64,000 nucleotides of DNA. Origin: Desmodesmus armatus (taxonomy: Eukaryota > Chlorophyta > Chlorophyceae > Sphaeropleales > Scenedesmaceae). The notes under the pieces were generated by a model. The model did no database searches, was not told the origin of the DNA, and saw only the letters and a program-made list of their open reading frames with translations. The stretch is from assembly GCA_007449985.2 (NCBI GenBank), contig VIIQ02000028.1, positions 688,263 through 752,262 on the forward strand, written 5' to 3'. Of this stretch, positions 59,901 through 64,000 are shown one piece after another (within the stretch, counting starts at the first letter, position 1; every line of letters starts with the position of its first letter). The position numbers and the translations under genes are program-made.

Positions 59901-62141
59901 GCGGCCGTTGGGGTAGTGAACAGCCACCTGCAACAGCACACCGCACACGTGGACACGTTGAGGGTTTTGGCCGTCCATGCAATTGCATTGGTATTGAGTC
60001 CAGCTCTATGTCTTATGCCAGCAGCACCAGCAGCACCAGCAGCACCAGCACACCTGCACACTGCCCTGATGTACACCTGCTGACAGTGGCACTGTACAGC
60101 ACATGTGCCTCACTGCTGCTGCACAAATGCTGCAGACAGACACCATGCAGGCACGTAATGCAACCGCCCCCAGTACGGCTGCATTCTGAATAGCAGCAGC
60201 AGCTGCTGCAGCTGTTGCAGCACTTGACGACCAGATGCGGCTGCCATACAACGAGGATACCTGCCTTGACAAGAGCTCCTGGCACAGGACCCCAGAAGCT
60301 GTCGACTACATCTCAAATGGCAACAGTACACGCACAACAACTGCTGACCAGCCTCCTCCTCTCCCCTCTTCCCTTGACACCCCACGTACACCTCAATTTC
60401 AACACTACATACAAGTATGTAACTTCAACTTGCACCCTACCAACACACATGCACTTCAAGTGTCACTGCATGGCCAACGCAAGACTCACGTTCCACCAGG
60501 CGTGCGCCAGCAGGCAGGTTGGGGTCTCCCTCCTGAATGTCCTGCAGGTATCGTGTGGTGCTGATGCCAAAGGCACCCGCACTGGCAGCAGCAGCATGTG
60601 CAGCCTCAACTGCGCTGGCAAGGTCGGGTGGCAGCACACGCCCCACCAACCTGTTGCGGGTGACGCTGCGCAGCTCAGCCCAGTCCGCCGCAAAGGCGGC
60701 ACCCTGCAGGACACAGCAGCAGTGCAGCGGCAGCAGTGCCGCACGGACAGCACAGCTCAGGCATACAAAGGGTATTTTTTCACAGCACGCGAAGTACGCA
60801 TCAGTCAGGACAAAGAGGCAGCAGGATGCAGTCAAACTTTCCTTGTCTGGACGGGTGCAACTGCAGGCGTGGAGTGAGCATGTGTGACATGCATGGCAGA
60901 ACGCACTGAGCACTGCTTTTGGAAGGCTCAGCGATGCTGGCGGCTGCCTTTCGGCTGCGGCGTTGCATGCATGTTGGTTTGATGCTTACAAAACCCCTGG
61001 TTTGACGCTTACAAAACCCCTGCCTGCTTTCCCCACCTGTCTCAGCAGCTCCAGCAGTGCCAGGGGGCTGAGGGGCAGGGTGAGGCAGGCAAGGCCTGAG
61101 GGAGACATGAACCCAGCAGCTAACCGGCAATCCGCAGGAGCCGGGGGCACAGAAGCATGCTGCTGTTGAGCATCCTGCACTGCCTGCTGCTCCCCTGCAT
61201 GTCTGGCTGCTGCTGGGATGGGTGCAGGTCTAGCTGCCGCTGTGACTGCTGTTGCTGCTGTTGTGATGGTTGCGATGGCTGCTGGTGCGTGTTAGGCTTG
61301 CCTGCCGGTGACTGCGAAAGCAGGTCAATGTGCACAGCGCGCTGCTCCTGCTGTGATGCCGGCAGATCTGGCTGCCGCTGTGACTGCTGCTGCGGCTGGG
61401 TCTCAATGCGTGGCTTGCACGCAGGTGACTGTGAGAGGAGGTCAACATGCATGGCTAGCTGCTGCTGCTGCTGGCTTCCATGCTGTGGCTGCTGCTGCTG
61501 CGTCGCAAGCTGTGACTGCTGCTGCTGCTGCTGCTGGTGCTGCGCTTCAAGCTCCTCGTCACTGTCCTGGCTGGCTGGTATGACTACCACCTCATGCATG
61601 CCAGCCCCAGTGTCCCCCTCGTCCCCACTGTCAAGGTACAGCGACAAGCCCCCCGTGAACCCCCGACATACTCCTGCTGCCAGCAGTGCTCCTCTTCCTG
61701 CCGCTGGCTGTCACCCTCCCCCTGCTCCTCATCATGCTGCTGATGCTGCCTCTCGGATACTGCTTGCAAGGGCTCCTCTTCACTCTCCTGCTGCTGCTGC
61801 TGCTGCAGGAGGAGGAGGCCATCCTGCTCCTGAAGATTGCATGGGTCCTGTGACAGCAACCGCCGCATCCGCTGCAGCAGAGCAGGAGAGGACCGTAAGG
61901 GGCCCTCATGCACACCAGGGCCCTGACAGCTGCACACAGCTGCTGCTGCTCCTGATGGCAGGCCCCCAGTGTGTGCATTGCACTGCGGGAACTGCTGTCG
62001 CTGCTGGTCCTGCTGCAGTAGCCTAGCAACTTGAGGGTGTCCCTGGCCTTCAGCAGCAGCAGCCACCGCAGCAGCGGCAACAGTGGGTGAGGGTGTGGCT
62101 GACACCACCAGCACATCGTCTTCCACACCACCCGCCGCCAC

Positions 62142-62173
<32 letters not shown>

Positions 62174-64000
62174 CAGCAAGGCGCTTGAGGTGTTGCCCTC
62201 ACACCTTCTGCTGCCGCTGCTGCTGCCGCTGCAGGTACAGCTGCTGGTGCTGGCAGCTGCAGGTCCTGCCCCTCGGCAGCAGCCCTTGCGGGACTGCAGT
62301 GCCCAAGGGCATGACGGCTCGCAAGCTGTCTAGAGCAGATATGGGCCTCCCCCCCTGCTGCTGCCGCTGCCAGCACACACCCTGACCGCCTGCACTGCTA
62401 GGCACAGGGGTAGTTAGAGCAGCAGGGAAGCCAGCACGGCCCCCGCTGGCAGCCGACCGACCCATTGGGCCAGCAGCAGCAGCAGCGGCATAACAGGCAC
62501 CACCATCTGCAGCAGCTGCTGCAGCTACTGCAGCTGCTACAGCTGAGGTGTGTTCCTGAAGGCCACCGCCCTTCTGTTGCTGCTGCTGCCGTGGCGTGCA
62601 GTGCTGGTCTGATTGTGAAGCCGAGTCACACCGCTGCTGCTGTGGGCTGGCTGTGTGCTGCCTCTTGGTCGCATGCCTAGCAAAGAAGGGCGACGACACC
62701 GTGTGCTGACTCCAACCCGGCTGCTGTACCAGCTGCTGCCTCTTGCGCTGCTCCTGCTGTGAAAGACCTCCCTCCTCCCGTTGCCGCTTGCCACCCACGG
62801 CCCCTTGCTGCCCCCTGCGCTGCTGCTGCTGCTGCTGCCAGGCTGCATCCCATGCTGCCGCCAGCTGCTGCAGGGTACCCTCCTCCGGCAGCAGCAGTGA
62901 CTCCAGGGGTATGTTGAGGCCAGGGGCCTGCTGCCATCAGGGGCGAGGTGGAAGTGCAGCCTGTTGGTGTGCTTGCTGACCTCAAACCACACCTCAGGAG
63001 CAATGGGGTTCAGGCACACACCACCCAGCTGCTGCTGCTGCTGCTGGTGTGGTCCTTGCTTGGTGGTGCCTCCCTTCGCACCCCTGCTGCTGCTGCTGCT
63101 GCTGCTGGGGTGAGGTCTGAGGGTGCACCAGCAGGGATAGCCAGGGGAACCTGTGAAGGTTCAGCTGGGGTTGAGCCGTGGGAAGCTGCGGCAGCATGTG
63201 CCCCTGCTGCTGCTTCAGCTGCTGGTGTGAATGGCAGAGCTGCTGCTGCAGTGGCAGCGTGTGTCCTGCTCTTACTGCAGGGTGTGAGGGCAAGAGGGCG
63301 GTACTTGCTAGGGCTGACCTGACTGGGTGTGTTGCGGCCAGCTGTAACCGGCCTAACAGGTGAGTCAGCTGTCAGATCAACCACAGCTGGCTCCCTGCAA
63401 TCAGTAACACCAGCAGCACCAGCAGCACCAAAAGCAGCACCAGCTGCTGTGGCAGCAGGGTCTGCTGTGTGGCACCCCCAGCAAGACCTGACTGAGGTAT
63501 CAGTGCTTGTACTGCCCCTGACGCAGCAGCTGCACCAGCATCAGCGCACTCCTGCACTGCTGCTGTGCTGATGGGCTACCACCCGCCAGCATCAGCTGCA
63601 GCTGCTGCAGCGTCCCCTCCTGCCGTTGCTGCAGCAGCTGCTATGCCTTGTGCAGTCCCTGCAGGGTGCACATGGCCATCAGCCAGCTGCTGCGCCTGGC
63701 CCCCTGCCCACCACCTGCAGCTGACCTGACACCTGCAGCAGCAGTGTCATCGATTGCGACCCCAGCAGCTGCTGTGACAGCAGCTGCAGCGGCACAACCC
63801 TTCCCAACTGCAACCACTGCATCAGCACCGGCGGGTGCTGTGTACCACCACCACCTTCACCACTTGCCCCAGCGTTGACATCAGCAGCGCCAGCATTGCA
63901 GCTTCAACATATTCAACACCGCCAGCTGCTACATCCCCAACTGCCGGCCCCCATCAGCAGCCGCAACAGCAGTGGCGCCTGCATCCCCATCCCCAGTACT
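56963..64000 (-). CDS. ZRANB3-like annealing helicase/HNH nuclease, C-terminal half (5' partial, frame discontinuities)
   Basis: The visible part matches the substrate-recognition and HNH regions of ZRANB3 and plant SNF2-HNH proteins, which anneal and cleave stalled replication forks. The SNF2 motor is not in the window. Supported exons: 61037 upstream (open), 60703-60497, 59927-59867, 59556-59398, 59055-58929, 58705-58627 and 58337 to the C-terminus. The recognition domain has PIAPEVWFEVSKHTNRLHFH (about 63000) then GLNIPLESLLLPEEG. VAVHYPNGRQQLVTYRQAFT, HCINCFKAVEG, FCSLECERAW and GVCQLCQLDCHALV give paired cysteines. The HNH core is WHADHILAVYEGGGGCDLDN then LRTLCVACH. The tail holds an AT-hook-like GKKRGRPPKKQK and a possible SUMO-interacting IEVIELL. 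The linker (61.1-63.4 kb) is Gln/Ala-rich. The reading frame breaks near 62921 and changes frame in repeats, see findings. Confidence 0.75.
59206..59278. repeat. 28-bp direct repeat in an intron of the ZRANB3-like gene
   Basis: The 28-base string beginning gtgatctcagtgctgtgggc occurs at 59206-59233 and 59251-59278, separated by 17 bases that include the palindrome agatct. Confidence 0.9.
61180..62210. repeat. CAG/CTG-rich trinucleotide region in the ZRANB3-like linker
   Basis: Dense GCT/GCA/CAG triplets read as Gln, Ala, Leu or Cys runs depending on frame. Two paralogous blocks encode HVDLLSQSPACKP and HIDLLSQSPAGKP, showing internal duplication of the linker. Confidence 0.8.

Overview
The window looks like nuclear DNA of a green alga (Chlorophyta). 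Genes carry many short exons bounded by GT(G/A)AG donors and TGCAG acceptors. The intergenic DNA is rich in CA/TG, CAG and poly-G tracts. The gene set mixes plant-type products (chloroplast-style glutathione reductase, FAE1-type 3-ketoacyl-CoA synthase) with products typical of animals (haem-containing sulfite oxidase). The order Sphaeropleales/Scenedesmaceae is a guess from overall texture. I saw no prokaryotic operons, CRISPR arrays, rRNA, convincing tRNA or intact transposons.

Layout. 521-5003 (-): TPR-repeat protein. 5412-~6996 (-): mitochondrial COQ3 methyltransferase. 7683-9650 (+): ESCRT-III subunit CHMP2B/VPS2. 10820-17243 (-): 13-exon catalase with an N-terminal extension. 17244-24016: gene-poor stretch. 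24017-25170 (-): small protein with an Edc1/PNRC-like proline motif. 26795-31906 (+): animal-type sulfite oxidase with a cytochrome b5 domain. 33241-34417 (-): organelle-targeted membrane protein of unknown function. 34935-39801 (+): chloroplast-type glutathione reductase. 41075-43968 (+): 3-ketoacyl-CoA synthase. 45962-48495 (+): short-chain dehydrogenase with a GC-AG intron. 51785-~53207 (-): polytopic membrane protein of unknown function. 54251-55690 (+): Mpv17/PMP22 protein. 56963 to the window end (-): C-terminal half of a ZRANB3-like annealing helicase/HNH nuclease, whose SNF2 motor must lie beyond base 64000.

Exon junctions were placed by hand by requiring splice dinucleotides, matching phase and family similarity. 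For CHMP2B, catalase, sulfite oxidase, glutathione reductase, KCS, SDR and Mpv17 every junction closes in phase and the protein length matches the family, apart from the extra N-terminal segment on catalase. The TPR, COQ3, 51.8-53.2 kb membrane and ZRANB3-like genes have unresolved exons or 5' ends.

Several products handle redox chemistry (catalase, glutathione reductase, sulfite oxidase). They are separately oriented nuclear genes and I see no evidence of co-regulation. The most interesting items are the haem-type sulfite oxidase, the decapping-activator-like small protein, the ZRANB3-like gene with repeated frame discontinuities, an AT-only palindromic island inside a catalase intron, and an 80-bp dispersed repeat shared by two intergenic regions 30 kb apart.
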